DNA of 64,000 bases from positions 1-64,000 of the forward strand of contig JAHZHL010000003.1 in assembly GCA_019420305.1 (NCBI GenBank). The letters are read 5' to 3'. Positions within the stretch are counted from its first letter, which is position 1. Every line of letters starts with the position of its first letter. Positions 25,432 to 34,118 of this stretch are shown in pieces. Position numbers and translations under genes: made by a program. The notes beneath the pieces were generated by a model. The model did no database searches, was not told where the DNA came from, and saw only the letters and a list, made by a program, of their open reading frames with translations. Source of the stretch: Bacillota bacterium. Its GTDB lineage: Bacteria; Bacillota; Clostridia; Peptostreptococcales; Anaerovoracaceae.

Positions 25432-27654
25432 TTACGCCTCCTCTCTGTACGACCCCATAGCCGTCTTCTTAAACAGTTTCCTCGCGAATTTTCCTGAAAT
25501 CAGGTAAGACATGGCAAGAAGCACTACATAGAGAATCACGTAATCCCAAGCGCTCATATATTCCATCAGCGTCTTCAGATATTCAAAATGAATCAGACCG
25601 TAACGGACACATGCTACCAGCGCCAGAAAGAGCCCGTAAGCGATATGGACAACGGTAATCAGCTCAACATCCAGAATACGTCGGATGCTCCGCTTGTCCA
25701 GCCCCAGCATCCGCAGAATGCTGAAATAGGAAGCCCTGGAGCGCAAGATCAGCTGAATAACAAAATAAGCAATAAAGAATACCGCGATCAGCAGAACAAC
25801 GGTTACCGGGACCTGCACAATGGAAATCAGTTCATTCGCCGTATTTATCAGCGTATTCTTCAGCGCCAGAGGCTGATATCCCATTTTCTCAAGTTCGGAC
25901 GCGGTCCGGTCCACGTCCTTTAAGTCCGCGGTATAAACAGATACCTGGTAGTTATCTGTTTTGAACAGCCGGTTGTAATCAGACGGATTCAGAAAGATCG
26001 CGCCGTCATTGAGCTCAAAATCCTTTAGTCCCGTCTTTGCCGTGAAGGTCTTCTCATTGTAGGTATCCGCGGCTTTGACCCGGATGCCTTTCTCATAATA
26101 AAGATTTTTTGTTTTGATCGCGATTTCCTGGCCGATCACCTTCCCTTTTTCGTAATAGCTGTTCAGTTCTTCGGAAACAAGCGCCTCTCCCTTTTTTACA
26201 TTGCTATTTGCCATAGGCCGGTAATACTGCATCCCCATTTCGCTTTGCAGCTCATTTTCATTGACAACGGCAGTTATGGTCCCCGAAACACTGTAGGTCT
26301 GTCGGATCAGCTTTTTCATCATCGCCTCGGTCAGATAAATATGCCCTCCGTAGGTGTAAAGGTTTTCCGCCGGCTCCTCCCAGGCAACGCCTACAACCTT
26401 CAGCTTCGGTGTATAGTCGGATGTCGCCAGCGTTGCCGTATAGGATTTGTCCAGGATCTGATCGAGATTTTCTTCCTGAAAGTAGTAATCATCTTTGGGG
26501 CCGGTAAGCAGTACTTCATTCTCTTTTTCCGGCATTCTTCCCCTGACGAGTTTTCCCTTGAAATCCTTTGCGCTGCGGGGATACGCGTCATAACCGAACT
26601 GTGAATCCTCCAAAAAAATGGACGAATCCAGCAGGATGTCTTCTTTTACGACGGATTTCACAGTTTCAAGCCTCTGCAGCGTTTCATAATCCGAATCCGT
26701 AAAGGCGGAGTGATCCTGCTTTCGCAGAACAATCCGCTCTTCGCTGTAATTCATGAAGTAATCGTTATATCCCAGCTTTGCGGTTTCCGCGTCACTGTGG
26801 CGGAATGTGGTATATTCTCCGCACACCGCCAGCACCACAAACAGAAAGACAATTAAAAGCAGCACGAATTTCGGCAGGATGTTAAAGGTATTGCGCAGCC
26901 CCAGCCGCAGTTTACTGGCAGCGGAAAGCGTTCCCGCGTGAAACTGGCGTTTTCCCGCCTCCCGCGCCGGCTCCGTTTTCCTCAGAATCTCATCCTCCAC
27001 CACTTTTCCGTCGTGCATTTTAATTTTCCGCGTGGCGTAGGCTTCAAACTGTTCATAATTATGGGTCACGACAATCACCAGTTTGTCTCTGGCGATTTCA
27101 CTGAGAAGCTTTACGATCCCCTCCGCGGACTTACTGTCCAGATTTCCCGTCGGCTCATCCGCCACTACAATCGCGGTATCCTTGGCTAAAGCCCTGGCGA
27201 TGGCGACCCGCTGCTTTTGCCCGCCGGACAGCTTGGAGACTTTGGTTTTCGCGTATTTGGAAAGTCCGACGCGTTTTAAAATCGCCGGCACCTTCCGTTT
27301 GATTTCCGCTTTTTTGCAGCCGTTGACGCGAAGAATCAGCTCCACATTCTGATAGACGGTGTAGCTGTTCACAAGATTAAAGTTCTGAAAAATATTTCCG
27401 ATATACTTTTTGCGGTACGCTTCAAAATCCGAAGCAAGATAATGGCTGGTTTCTTTTCCCTCTATGTACAGTTCTCCCTCTTCATAGGAATCCAGCCCGG
27501 AGATTACATTGAGCAGTGTGGTTTTGCCGCTGCCCGACTCTCCTGTGATTACGACAAATTCGCCTACATCAAATCGGAGATTTACTCTGGAAAATCCACT
27601 GGCAATCATCCCCTTGCTGTAGTAGAATTTGGATACATTTTTTAATTGGATCAA
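25432..27654 (-). CDS. ABC transporter, fused LolD/MacB-type ATPase and FtsX-type permease (first of pair)
   Basis: The roughly 740-residue protein has the same plan as its downstream neighbour: ATPase domain with Walker A GESGSGKTTLLN (about 38-49), LSGGQKQRVAIARA and VVADEPTGNLDS; a membrane helix near residue 265; an extracytoplasmic domain; and three C-terminal helices with SRASYFSILRMLGLDKRSI. I chose the TTG at 27654 because AAGGAAGGG precedes it and the conserved QLKNVSKFYYSKG start follows; the frame opens 13 codons earlier at an ATG without an RBS. The two proteins differ enough in the extracytoplasmic region to suggest separate roles in a heterodimer. No regulator or peptide gene is adjacent. 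Confidence 0.88.
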   Translation of the reverse strand: MIQLKNVSKFYYSKGMIASGFSRVNLRFDVGEFVVITGESGSGKTTLLNVISGLDSYEEGELYIEGKETSHYLASDFEAYRKKYIGNIFQNFNLVNSYTVYQNVELILRVNGCKKAEIKRKVPAILKRVGLSKYAKTKVSKLSGGQKQRVAIARALAKDTAIVVADEPTGNLDSKSAEGIVKLLSEIARDKLVIVVTHNYEQFEAYATRKIKMHDGKVVEDEILRKTEPAREAGKRQFHAGTLSAASKLRLGLRNTFNILPKFVLLLIVFLFVVLAVCGEYTTFRHSDAETAKLGYNDYFMNYSEERIVLRKQDHSAFTDSDYETLQRLETVKSVVKEDILLDSSIFLEDSQFGYDAYPRSAKDFKGKLVRGRMPEKENEVLLTGPKDDYYFQEENLDQILDKSYTATLATSDYTPKLKVVGVAWEEPAENLYTYGGHIYLTEAMMKKLIRQTYSVSGTITAVVNENELQSEMGMQYYRPMANSNVKKGEALVSEELNSYYEKGKVIGQEIAIKTKNLYYEKGIRVKAADTYNEKTFTAKTGLKDFELNDGAIFLNPSDYNRLFKTDNYQVSVYTADLKDVDRTASELEKMGYQPLALKNTLINTANELISIVQVPVTVVLLIAVFFIAYFVIQLILRSRASYFSILRMLGLDKRSIRRILDVELITVVHIAYGLFLALVACVRYGLIHFEYLKTLMEYMSAWDYVILYVVLLAMSYLISGKFARKLFKKTAMGSYREEA

Positions 27655-27734
27655 AAAAAATACCCTTCCTTTCTCTCCTACACAACGATACACTACGAAT
27701 TTACTTTACCATATTTGTCTGGGATTGTCACGCA

Positions 27735-27768
27735 AAAAGAGCGGCTTCGAAACCGAAGCCGCTCTTTT
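27735..27768 (-). terminator. Terminator of the symporter operon
   Basis: A perfect 15-bp stem (27735-27749 with 27754-27768) with a 4-base loop ends on the minus strand in CTTTTTGCG. It lies 28 bases after the stop of the Na+ symporter gene. Confidence 0.88.
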
Positions 27769-27796
27769 GTATTCTCTATTACTTATTGCTTTGCAG

Positions 27797-29584
27797 TCAG
27801 TTCTTTTTTTCTGCCCGCTCCGCTGCTTTATTAGCTTTGGCCATATGAACGATATCCTTACCGCCGAGAGCCGCGAGCATAAAGATCATCGCACCGCCTA
27901 CAATAAATGCCGTCCATACCATAATGACACCTACCGTCTGATTTGCAAACGCGAAGGACAGTACATAATGGCCGAGGAAAATAACAGCGATAACCACCCA
28001 GAAAATTTTCCATCCTGCCTTATCCGCGCAGAGCCATCCATAAATTCCGCCCCTTTGCGGTTTATCTTCTTCCGCAATCAGTTTCGTCGCCTTCATTTCT
28101 TCACCAAGTGTCCGCCAGCTTGTCGCTTCCGCCTTTTCATATTCCGGCTTGGTAGCAAGGCTGACAATCACCATAAGCGGGATGGAAACTGCTACACCCA
28201 CATGTACGGCGTGGAGACCCATCACCAGATTTCCCGGACTTCCCGTGGTGACCCAGGCATACATGGCCCATGCGAAAGCAACAACTCCTCCTCCGATGGT
28301 AGAAGCCAGAGCCCCCGCTGTTGTGGAACGCTTCCAGAACCATGCGCTCATGGTTGTGGCGAAAAGTCCCGAAAGACCGATGGCCTGCGCCAAAGCCCAC
28401 AAAGGAACCAGGATCGGCAGCCACAGCGCGCTGGCGATTCCGATCACAACAACGATAATCAGGGAAACCTTACTTGCGAACAGCACCTGTTTGTCGGTCG
28501 CTTTTTTATTAATCATCTTCTGATAAATATCTCTTGTCAGAATCGTAACTCCGTTCATGGCAAAGGAGGAGCCGCAGGAAATAATGGTCATCATCAGTCC
28601 TACCAGAATCAGCACTCCCACTGCCGTGTTAGAGAAGTTGATGGTAAACCACGCGTACAGAGAGTCGCTGTCCATGCCTCCCGGCATTGTAAATTTTCCA
28701 ATGCTTACTCCGACCAGAATGGCCATACCGGCAAGGAACGGCAGCACATTGTAATAGGAACCGCCTAAAACAGCCAGCATTCCGTTGGAGCTTACTCGCG
28801 GGGATTCCGCTACATATGCCCACATATACATCCACGGATCAGCCAGATAAAACAGCCCCAGCGTCAGCGCGTATACGGAGAAGGTTCCCATATCCAGAGA
28901 CCAGAAATCTACAAAGCTTTCCGGCAGCACATCGTAGAAGGCAACTGTAACAGATGTCGGGTCGCCGATTACTTTAAAGGCAACCAGCGCAAACAGGATA
29001 ATGCCTAAAGACTGAAGAATCGACTGGAACCACTGGGTAATCAGAGCCGAATACTGGCCCGCAGTAATTAAGTACAATAAAATGATTACGGAAGATACCA
29101 CTACCCCAAATTCCGTACTGGTTCCGAATACAACCTTCATGGAAACGGAAATCGCCAGAAACTGCATTCCTGTGAGAATCGCAGGTCTCGTCAGAGAGAT
29201 AATCGCCGACGGCACTCTCAGTTTTTCTCCATACCTCGCGCAGATAAAATCTGAAATCGTTACCGCGTTGGTCTTGCGCCCGAAATAGTTCAACCTTCTG
29301 GCAAACAGCAGAATAAACAGTACACTCCCGGAAACAACAAACAGAGATGCCCACATTTCCGAAATGCCGGAATTAAACCCGTTTCCCACATATCCCGATA
29401 CACTGGCTCCACCGACATAGCCTCCCAGATAGGCGGTGGCCAGAAGCCAGAATGGCGCGCTTCTTCCTGCCAGGAGGAAATCATCCGAGGTCGTTGCCAG
29501 CCGTTTGAACCAGATACCGGCGCCAATAAACGCAAGTACCAGGATAATCAGTACAACGATCGAAATGGTCACAATGATGTTCAT
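27797..29584 (-). CDS. Sodium:solute symporter (SSS family)
   Basis: The 595-residue integral membrane protein has about thirteen hydrophobic segments and SSS-type motifs: DDFLLAGRSAPFWLLATAYL in the second helix region, ARYGEKLRVPSAII, and a conserved ATTMSAWFWKRSTTAGALAS helix. Members couple Na+ entry to uptake of proline, pantothenate, sugars or other solutes. It begins 14 bases after an AbgB-like amidohydrolase gene with RBS AAAGGAG, so the two form a unit downstream of a sigma-54 promoter. The substrate is probably an amide, dipeptide-like or N-acylated amino acid handled by the neighbouring hydrolases, which is inference from context. Confidence 0.88.
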   Translation of the reverse strand: MNIIVTISIVVLIILVLAFIGAGIWFKRLATTSDDFLLAGRSAPFWLLATAYLGGYVGGASVSGYVGNGFNSGISEMWASLFVVSGSVLFILLFARRLNYFGRKTNAVTISDFICARYGEKLRVPSAIISLTRPAILTGMQFLAISVSMKVVFGTSTEFGVVVSSVIILLYLITAGQYSALITQWFQSILQSLGIILFALVAFKVIGDPTSVTVAFYDVLPESFVDFWSLDMGTFSVYALTLGLFYLADPWMYMWAYVAESPRVSSNGMLAVLGGSYYNVLPFLAGMAILVGVSIGKFTMPGGMDSDSLYAWFTINFSNTAVGVLILVGLMMTIISCGSSFAMNGVTILTRDIYQKMINKKATDKQVLFASKVSLIIVVVIGIASALWLPILVPLWALAQAIGLSGLFATTMSAWFWKRSTTAGALASTIGGGVVAFAWAMYAWVTTGSPGNLVMGLHAVHVGVAVSIPLMVIVSLATKPEYEKAEATSWRTLGEEMKATKLIAEEDKPQRGGIYGWLCADKAGWKIFWVVIAVIFLGHYVLSFAFANQTVGVIMVWTAFIVGGAMIFMLAALGGKDIVHMAKANKAAERAEKKN

Positions 29585-29598
29585 ATTCTTCTCCTTTC

Positions 29599-31014
29599 CT
29601 ATTTTTTATAAGTTCTCATCACATCTTCATTCAGATGAACCGGCGGCTCATAATCTTCCGGCAGAAGACAGGAATAGGTTCTTCCATCCATCCGCTGTTT
29701 CCATTCTTCCTGAGCCCGCTTTAGAAGCGCGGGATCGCACAGAAGATCCGCCGCGGTAAGGGAGATCACCTTCGCTGCCGTATCCATGCTTTTTTCTCCC
29801 ATGGTATCTGCCGCGCATCTCGCGACGCCCCAGTGGTGCCAACCGCAGTCCTGCATGCCCATCGCAATCCAGGCCGACGCGTAAGGCGCGTTCCAGCTGA
29901 ATTCCGAAGTGTCGCAGACCACTGTATAGCCTCCGCCAAAAGGCATGATCTCCGTCGGAAGTCCGGTTTCCGGAGCTCCGATAGCTCTCTGGATCGCTTT
30001 CGCTTTCTCATGCTCTTCTTCCGTAAACGCCGGAGGTCCTGCCATCTCAAAATTCTTATACATTGCTTCCGCCAGCGCTTTGTTGGGGATTTTGTGATGC
30101 GTCGCGGTAATCAGCTCCACTTCCACTTCGGTTTCCGTGGCCATCGCCGCCCCTTTCGCGCATTTGGTCACCCGTTCCAGCGCGTCCTGCATATCTTCTG
30201 TGGTAATAAATCTGCCAATGTACCAGGCAGTCGCCACATCCGGAACTACGCTGGGAAATTCAGGTCCCGTATTGGAAAAGGTATAGTTGATGGTATTTGC
30301 CGCGTCCGGCGGGTTTCCCGGATAAATATGCTCCCGCATCATTTCTACGGCCTGTGCCTGCAGCATTGCTCCGTCCAGAGCGCTCCTGCCGTGCCATGGA
30401 GAATTACCATGAGAGGTTCTGCCTGTAAAATGATATTTTACACTGAAATACGCGCAGCAGCTGTCATAGTCCGCCCGGCTGTAGGACCATGGGTGCCAGT
30501 CTAAAAAGGCGTCAAACCCGGAAAAGCATCCCGCTTTTCCCATAAAAGGTTTTCCCAGACACAATTCTTCCGCGGGTGTTCCAAGCACCTTAACCGTACC
30601 TTGCAGCCCGAATTCCTGTATCATATTCTTAACCGCAATCGCCGCCTTAACGCCGCCTGTTCCCAGCAGATTGTGGCCGCATCCCTGTCCGGGCGCGCCC
30701 TTTCTTTTCGCCTTTTTTTCCAGCGCAGCCTCATCCTGAGACAGTCCCGGAAGCGCGTCGTATTCCGCGTTGATACCGATCACCGGCCGGCCTTCTCCAT
30801 AGGAGGCGATAAATGCGGTGGGCATACCCGCCGCGCCCCGCTCTACAGAAAATCCGTTTTCTTCCAGCAGATCCATCAGAACCGCGGAAGACTCAAATTC
30901 CTGCATGGAAAGTTCCGGCGTATTCCAAATCTTATGTTCCGCCTCATAAAACGGAGCCGTATGTTCTTCATTCCATTTCATGAGAAAATCCTTGATTTGC
31001 TTTAAGTCATTCAT
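29599..31014 (-). CDS. M20-family amidohydrolase, AbgB-like
   Basis: The roughly 471-residue protein resembles AbgB, the subunit of p-aminobenzoyl-glutamate hydrolase, and related M20D amidases. Visible motifs are INAEYDALPGLSQ, GQGCGHNLLGTGG (metal ligands), GTPAEELCLGKPFM, and FTGRTSHGNSPWHGRSALDG in the dimerisation lid. It cleaves a peptide-like C-N bond in the cytosol; no AbgA-like partner is next to it. A GTG start at 31026 is possible, but AAAGGA abuts it, so I prefer the ATG at 31014. A consensus sigma-54 promoter lies just upstream and the Na+ symporter gene just downstream. Confidence 0.88.
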   Translation of the reverse strand: MNDLKQIKDFLMKWNEEHTAPFYEAEHKIWNTPELSMQEFESSAVLMDLLEENGFSVERGAAGMPTAFIASYGEGRPVIGINAEYDALPGLSQDEAALEKKAKRKGAPGQGCGHNLLGTGGVKAAIAVKNMIQEFGLQGTVKVLGTPAEELCLGKPFMGKAGCFSGFDAFLDWHPWSYSRADYDSCCAYFSVKYHFTGRTSHGNSPWHGRSALDGAMLQAQAVEMMREHIYPGNPPDAANTINYTFSNTGPEFPSVVPDVATAWYIGRFITTEDMQDALERVTKCAKGAAMATETEVEVELITATHHKIPNKALAEAMYKNFEMAGPPAFTEEEHEKAKAIQRAIGAPETGLPTEIMPFGGGYTVVCDTSEFSWNAPYASAWIAMGMQDCGWHHWGVARCAADTMGEKSMDTAAKVISLTAADLLCDPALLKRAQEEWKQRMDGRTYSCLLPEDYEPPVHLNEDVMRTYKK

Positions 31015-31055
31015 TTCTTTTTTCACTTCCTTTCTTTGACTTTAATAATATATGG

Positions 31056-31071
31056 TGCAAAGGGTGTGCCA
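31056..31071 (-). promoter_or_regulatory. Sigma-54 promoter of the AbgB-like / symporter operon
   Basis: On the minus strand the sequence TGGCACACCCTTTGCA matches the sigma-54 consensus TGGCAC-N5-TTGCA exactly. The -12 GC lies about 42 bases before the chosen start, giving a short leader. The sigma-54 activator gene at 32634-34103 is nearby. Confidence 0.9.
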
Positions 31072-31098
31072 ATTCGCTCCTCCTTCTCCAGAATTATA

Positions 31099-31127
31099 TG
31101 TATTATCTGAAATTTCAACATTTTACA
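31099..31127. promoter_or_regulatory. Imperfect palindrome, candidate activator site
   Basis: TGTA (31099-31102) and TACA (31124-31127) flank a perfect inner palindrome TGAAATTTCA. It contains ATTATCTGAA (31102-31111), the same ten bases found upstream of the second sigma-54 promoter at 32526-32535. It lies 45 bases upstream of the -12 element, closer than usual for an upstream activator site. Confidence 0.4.
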
Positions 31128-31218
31128 AATCTATCTCAGCCTCTGTAAAGCCGAAGCGCCTCTCCGTTTTTCATTCACTTAAGACTTATTTCATTCAAAT
31201 CTGCCTTTTTTCTGTGAA

Positions 31219-32451
31219 TTATCGAATATCCCTTTCATCCAGTTTTCGAATCACATCCGCGGTCAGAGCTGTACCTTCCTCCAAATCTTCCAACTTTGTG
31301 TTTTCCTGCGGGCAATGGCTCATCCCTTTGATGCTCGGCACAAAGATCATCCCGGTGGGTATGATGTCACTGATAAAAACCGCGTCATGTCCGGCTCCTG
31401 AAATAATCGGAATCGCATTCAGTCCCCGCTCTTTTACCGCGTCTTCCACACATTGAACAACCTTCTTGTTAAAAGCCGTAGGTTTTGCTTTCCAATACTG
31501 CCGGATGGTTACTTCTGTCCCATGCTCCCGACAGGTGTCTTCTATGATCCTGCGTGTCTGCGCTTCCATCTTCGCGATTCCTTCATCCGTATGGTAGCGC
31601 AGATCAATGCTGAAGTACGCTTCCCCCGGTACAATGTTCTTGCTCGCGGGCGCCGCGTGGATGATTCCGTTTGTAATAACAGCGGGTTCTCCGAAGTTTC
31701 TGCAGTTTTCCTGAATCCGCACAATCGCGTGGGCTGCCGCTTCCAGAGCATCTCTTCGCAGGGACATCGGTGTGGAACCGGCATGGTTCGCCTCGCCTTT
31801 TACGGTAACATCCAGGCCGGTGATTCCAAGGGCTCCCGTTACAATCCCCACCTGCTTTCCTTCCGCGTCCAGAACCGGTCCCTGCTCGATATGGGGTTCC
31901 AGATACGCTTTCGCGTTTGTCAGACGATTTTCCTTTTTCCCCATATAGCCGATTCGCTGAAGTTCCTCTTTATAAGTCCGCCCTTCCGTATCTTCTTTCG
32001 CGTAGACCCATTCCGCTTCAAACTGGCCTGCCACTGTGCCGCTGGCGAGCATCGGCGGGACGAAGCGCGCCCCTTCTTCGTTTGTCCAGTCCGCCAGAAT
32101 CAGATCGCTCCTGGTCATTTCCCCGCTCTCACAGATGGATACAATGGCTTCCAGACCCGCCATAACGCCAAACAATCCGTCATATCTGCCGCCGTTAGGC
32201 TGTGTATCCATATGGGAACCGATACAGATCGGAAGAGCCTCCGGATCGGTTCCCTTCATAATTCCATAAATCGTACCCATATCGTCTACCTGCACCGTCA
32301 TTTCCGCTTCCTTCATCCACTGGACCAGAAGATCCCGCGCTTTTTTATCCGCGTCACTCAGCGCGAGCCGCATCATTCCTCCATCTTCTGTAACCGCGAT
32401 TCCATTAATCGCGTCCATTCTTTCTTTGAGTCTCGCTTTATTGATTTCCAT
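31219..32451 (-). CDS. M20-family Zn-dependent hydrolase (N-carbamoyl amino acid / allantoate amidohydrolase type)
   Basis: The 410-residue protein has the M20C motifs: MTVQVDDMGTIYGI, IGSHMDTQPNGGRYDG (metal ligands His and Asp), LADWTNEEGARF (catalytic Glu and metal-bridging Glu), EPHIEQGPVLDAEG, GEANHAGSTPMSLRRDA and SGAGHDAVF near the C terminus. Family members remove carbamoyl or similar groups from N-carbamoyl amino acids or allantoate, or act as beta-ureidopropionases. The start follows GGCAGG, and a sigma-54 promoter lies 41 bases further upstream. The gene after it is separated by a promoter of its own, so this is a single-gene unit of the same regulon. Confidence 0.9.
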   Translation of the reverse strand: MEINKARLKERMDAINGIAVTEDGGMMRLALSDADKKARDLLVQWMKEAEMTVQVDDMGTIYGIMKGTDPEALPICIGSHMDTQPNGGRYDGLFGVMAGLEAIVSICESGEMTRSDLILADWTNEEGARFVPPMLASGTVAGQFEAEWVYAKEDTEGRTYKEELQRIGYMGKKENRLTNAKAYLEPHIEQGPVLDAEGKQVGIVTGALGITGLDVTVKGEANHAGSTPMSLRRDALEAAAHAIVRIQENCRNFGEPAVITNGIIHAAPASKNIVPGEAYFSIDLRYHTDEGIAKMEAQTRRIIEDTCREHGTEVTIRQYWKAKPTAFNKKVVQCVEDAVKERGLNAIPIISGAGHDAVFISDIIPTGMIFVPSIKGMSHCPQENTKLEDLEEGTALTADVIRKLDERDIR

Positions 32452-32490
32452 TCAGTCACGTACCTGCCTTTCTTTTTTTCTATATAAAAA

Positions 32491-32506
32491 AGCAATATCT
32501 ATGCCA
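32491..32506 (-). promoter_or_regulatory. Sigma-54 promoter of the M20C hydrolase gene
   Basis: On the minus strand TGGCATAGATATTGCT matches TGGCAC-N5-TTGCW at all key bases except the final C of the -24 box. The -12 GC is 41 bases from the start codon. A copy of ATTATCTGAA (32526-32535) lies 34 bases upstream of the -12 element. Confidence 0.88.
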
Positions 32507-32570
32507 TCCTTTCCATTTCGTCAAAATTATCTGAATACATTGGAAATAGTGGGCTGCTGCAAAAAAGAAA

Positions 32571-32606
32571 AAACCGGATTCTCTCTTTTCGAGAATTTCC
32601 CGGTTT
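32571..32606 (-). terminator. Terminator of the sigma-54 activator gene
   Basis: Stem 32571-32583 pairs with 32591-32596 and 32600-32606 around a 3-base bulge and 7-base loop, and ends on the minus strand in GGTTTTTTCTTTTTT. It separates the activator gene from the sigma-54 promoter downstream. Confidence 0.8.
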
Positions 32607-32633
32607 CACTCATTCACATTTGCTTTGATTCAG

Positions 32634-34103
32634 TCACTTCTGACTTTCTTTCACATACTTTTTAATTCTTCGATACGCGGTCGACTGGCTGATGCCCAAA
32701 GCTTCTGCCACTTTATAGCTGCTTCTGTACTTTTCCCACGCCTTGATGACCAATTCCTTTTCCACTTCCTCCACCGTCTGATTCATTGTACTTTCTTTGC
32801 CTCCTGCGGAAGAAGGCTCCGTCAGACTCTCCGAGGGCGGCAGTATGCCCGATTCACTGGTGACAACCATCCGCTCAATATAGTTTTCCAGTTCCCTGAC
32901 ATTTCCGTGCCATTCATAATTCAAAATGGATTCCATAGTTTCTGAGTCGAACTTGATGGTTTTATTGTATTTTTCCATATAATGCTGCAAAAAACGTTTG
33001 CTGATTTCCCGGATATCGTCTTTTCGCTCCCTGAGTGGAGGAATATGAATCGGAATGACATTAAGCCGATAATACAGATCCAGGCGGAAGTTTCCCTTGG
33101 CGACTTCTGCTTCCAGGGATTTATTGGTAGCAGCGATAATTCGCGTATTGATAAAAATTTCCTCCCGCCCGCCGACCCGCGTCAGCTTTTTCGTCTGAAG
33201 AAAATGAAGAATTTTAACCTGCATCAGAAGAGGCAGCTCGCTGATTTCATCCAGGAACAAGGTTCCCCCATCACTCAGCTCGATCAATCCCTGTTTTCCC
33301 TTTTTGTCCGCGCCGGTAAAGGCTCCGCTCTCATATCCGAACAGTTCGGACTCCAGAAGGTTTTCCGGAATCGCGCCGCAGTTAATACTTACCATCCGGC
33401 AGTCTCTCCTTCCGCTGGTTTCATGGATATAGGAAGCCAGCACACCCTTCCCCACCCCGGTTTCTCCGGTAATCAGCACGCTGGATTCCGTGTTTTTCAC
33501 TATGTCCGCGAGAGCCAGAATGTCCTTCATAGCCCGACTGGCCGCAATCAGCTCTTTCCCGCCTTTTTTTGGTGTCGGCGCTTCCTTTTCTCTCACATAC
33601 TTCAAAAGAGGTTCAATTTCATCAACCTTGACGGCATTGGTTACAGTACGGAACAGTTCCCCTTTTTCGTTAAATACCGGGACACCTGTCACCGCCATAT
33701 CCCGAACGCTGCCAATATCCTGCATAACAGAAACGGCCTGTCGCTCTCTCAAGGCCAGAAGACTTACGGAAGGTCGGAATATGCCCTGCCGGTCCAGATC
33801 CTCTACATTTTTGCCTAACACCTCTTCCTTCCCCATTTTTACCATCTTCTCATACGCCTTGTTTACACGCAGACATACGCCGTTCCCATCACTGATAAAG
33901 ATGCTGTTCGGAGATTCTTCCAGGACATAGTTCAGCTCCTTGCTGGATTCAAAAATGACCTCCAGCGCCTTCAGCAATTCTTCTTCTGTCTCAGGAGTTT
34001 TGGGGATTGCGCTTTTTTCGTAGTTTGCCATGCCTATGTCGCCGAGAGCGTTTCTGTAATCCTCGATCATTTTTTGAATCCTGGCAAATAAATCATCGTG
34101 CAT
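32634..34103 (-). CDS. Sigma-54-dependent transcriptional activator with PAS domain
   Basis: The protein of about 489 residues has an N-terminal PAS sensor (about residues 55-165, with SIFISDGNGVCLRVNKAY), a central AAA+ domain with Walker A GETGVGKGVLASY, the GAFTGA loop that contacts sigma-54, Walker B LFLDEISELP, and a C-terminal helix-turn-helix (VAEALGISQSTAYRRIKKY). I start it at the third codon of the frame because GGGAGGG precedes it at normal distance. It lies nine bases after queA and may be read from the ruv-queA operon. Two near-perfect sigma-54 promoters just downstream are its obvious targets. The inducer is unknown. Confidence 0.93.
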   Translation of the reverse strand: MHDDLFARIQKMIEDYRNALGDIGMANYEKSAIPKTPETEEELLKALEVIFESSKELNYVLEESPNSIFISDGNGVCLRVNKAYEKMVKMGKEEVLGKNVEDLDRQGIFRPSVSLLALRERQAVSVMQDIGSVRDMAVTGVPVFNEKGELFRTVTNAVKVDEIEPLLKYVREKEAPTPKKGGKELIAASRAMKDILALADIVKNTESSVLITGETGVGKGVLASYIHETSGRRDCRMVSINCGAIPENLLESELFGYESGAFTGADKKGKQGLIELSDGGTLFLDEISELPLLMQVKILHFLQTKKLTRVGGREEIFINTRIIAATNKSLEAEVAKGNFRLDLYYRLNVIPIHIPPLRERKDDIREISKRFLQHYMEKYNKTIKFDSETMESILNYEWHGNVRELENYIERMVVTSESGILPPSESLTEPSSAGGKESTMNQTVEEVEKELVIKAWEKYRSSYKVAEALGISQSTAYRRIKKYVKESQK

Positions 34104-34118
34104 AAGCATCCCTCCCGT

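Noticed and set aside
27629..28768. 379-codon open frame antisense to the Na+ symporter gene
   Set aside because: The product is rich in His, Arg, Cys and Pro with no domain, as expected from the complement of a membrane protein gene.
31453..32487. 344-codon open frame antisense to the M20C hydrolase gene
   Set aside because: It mirrors a gene with intact catalytic motifs and has no RBS or known domain.
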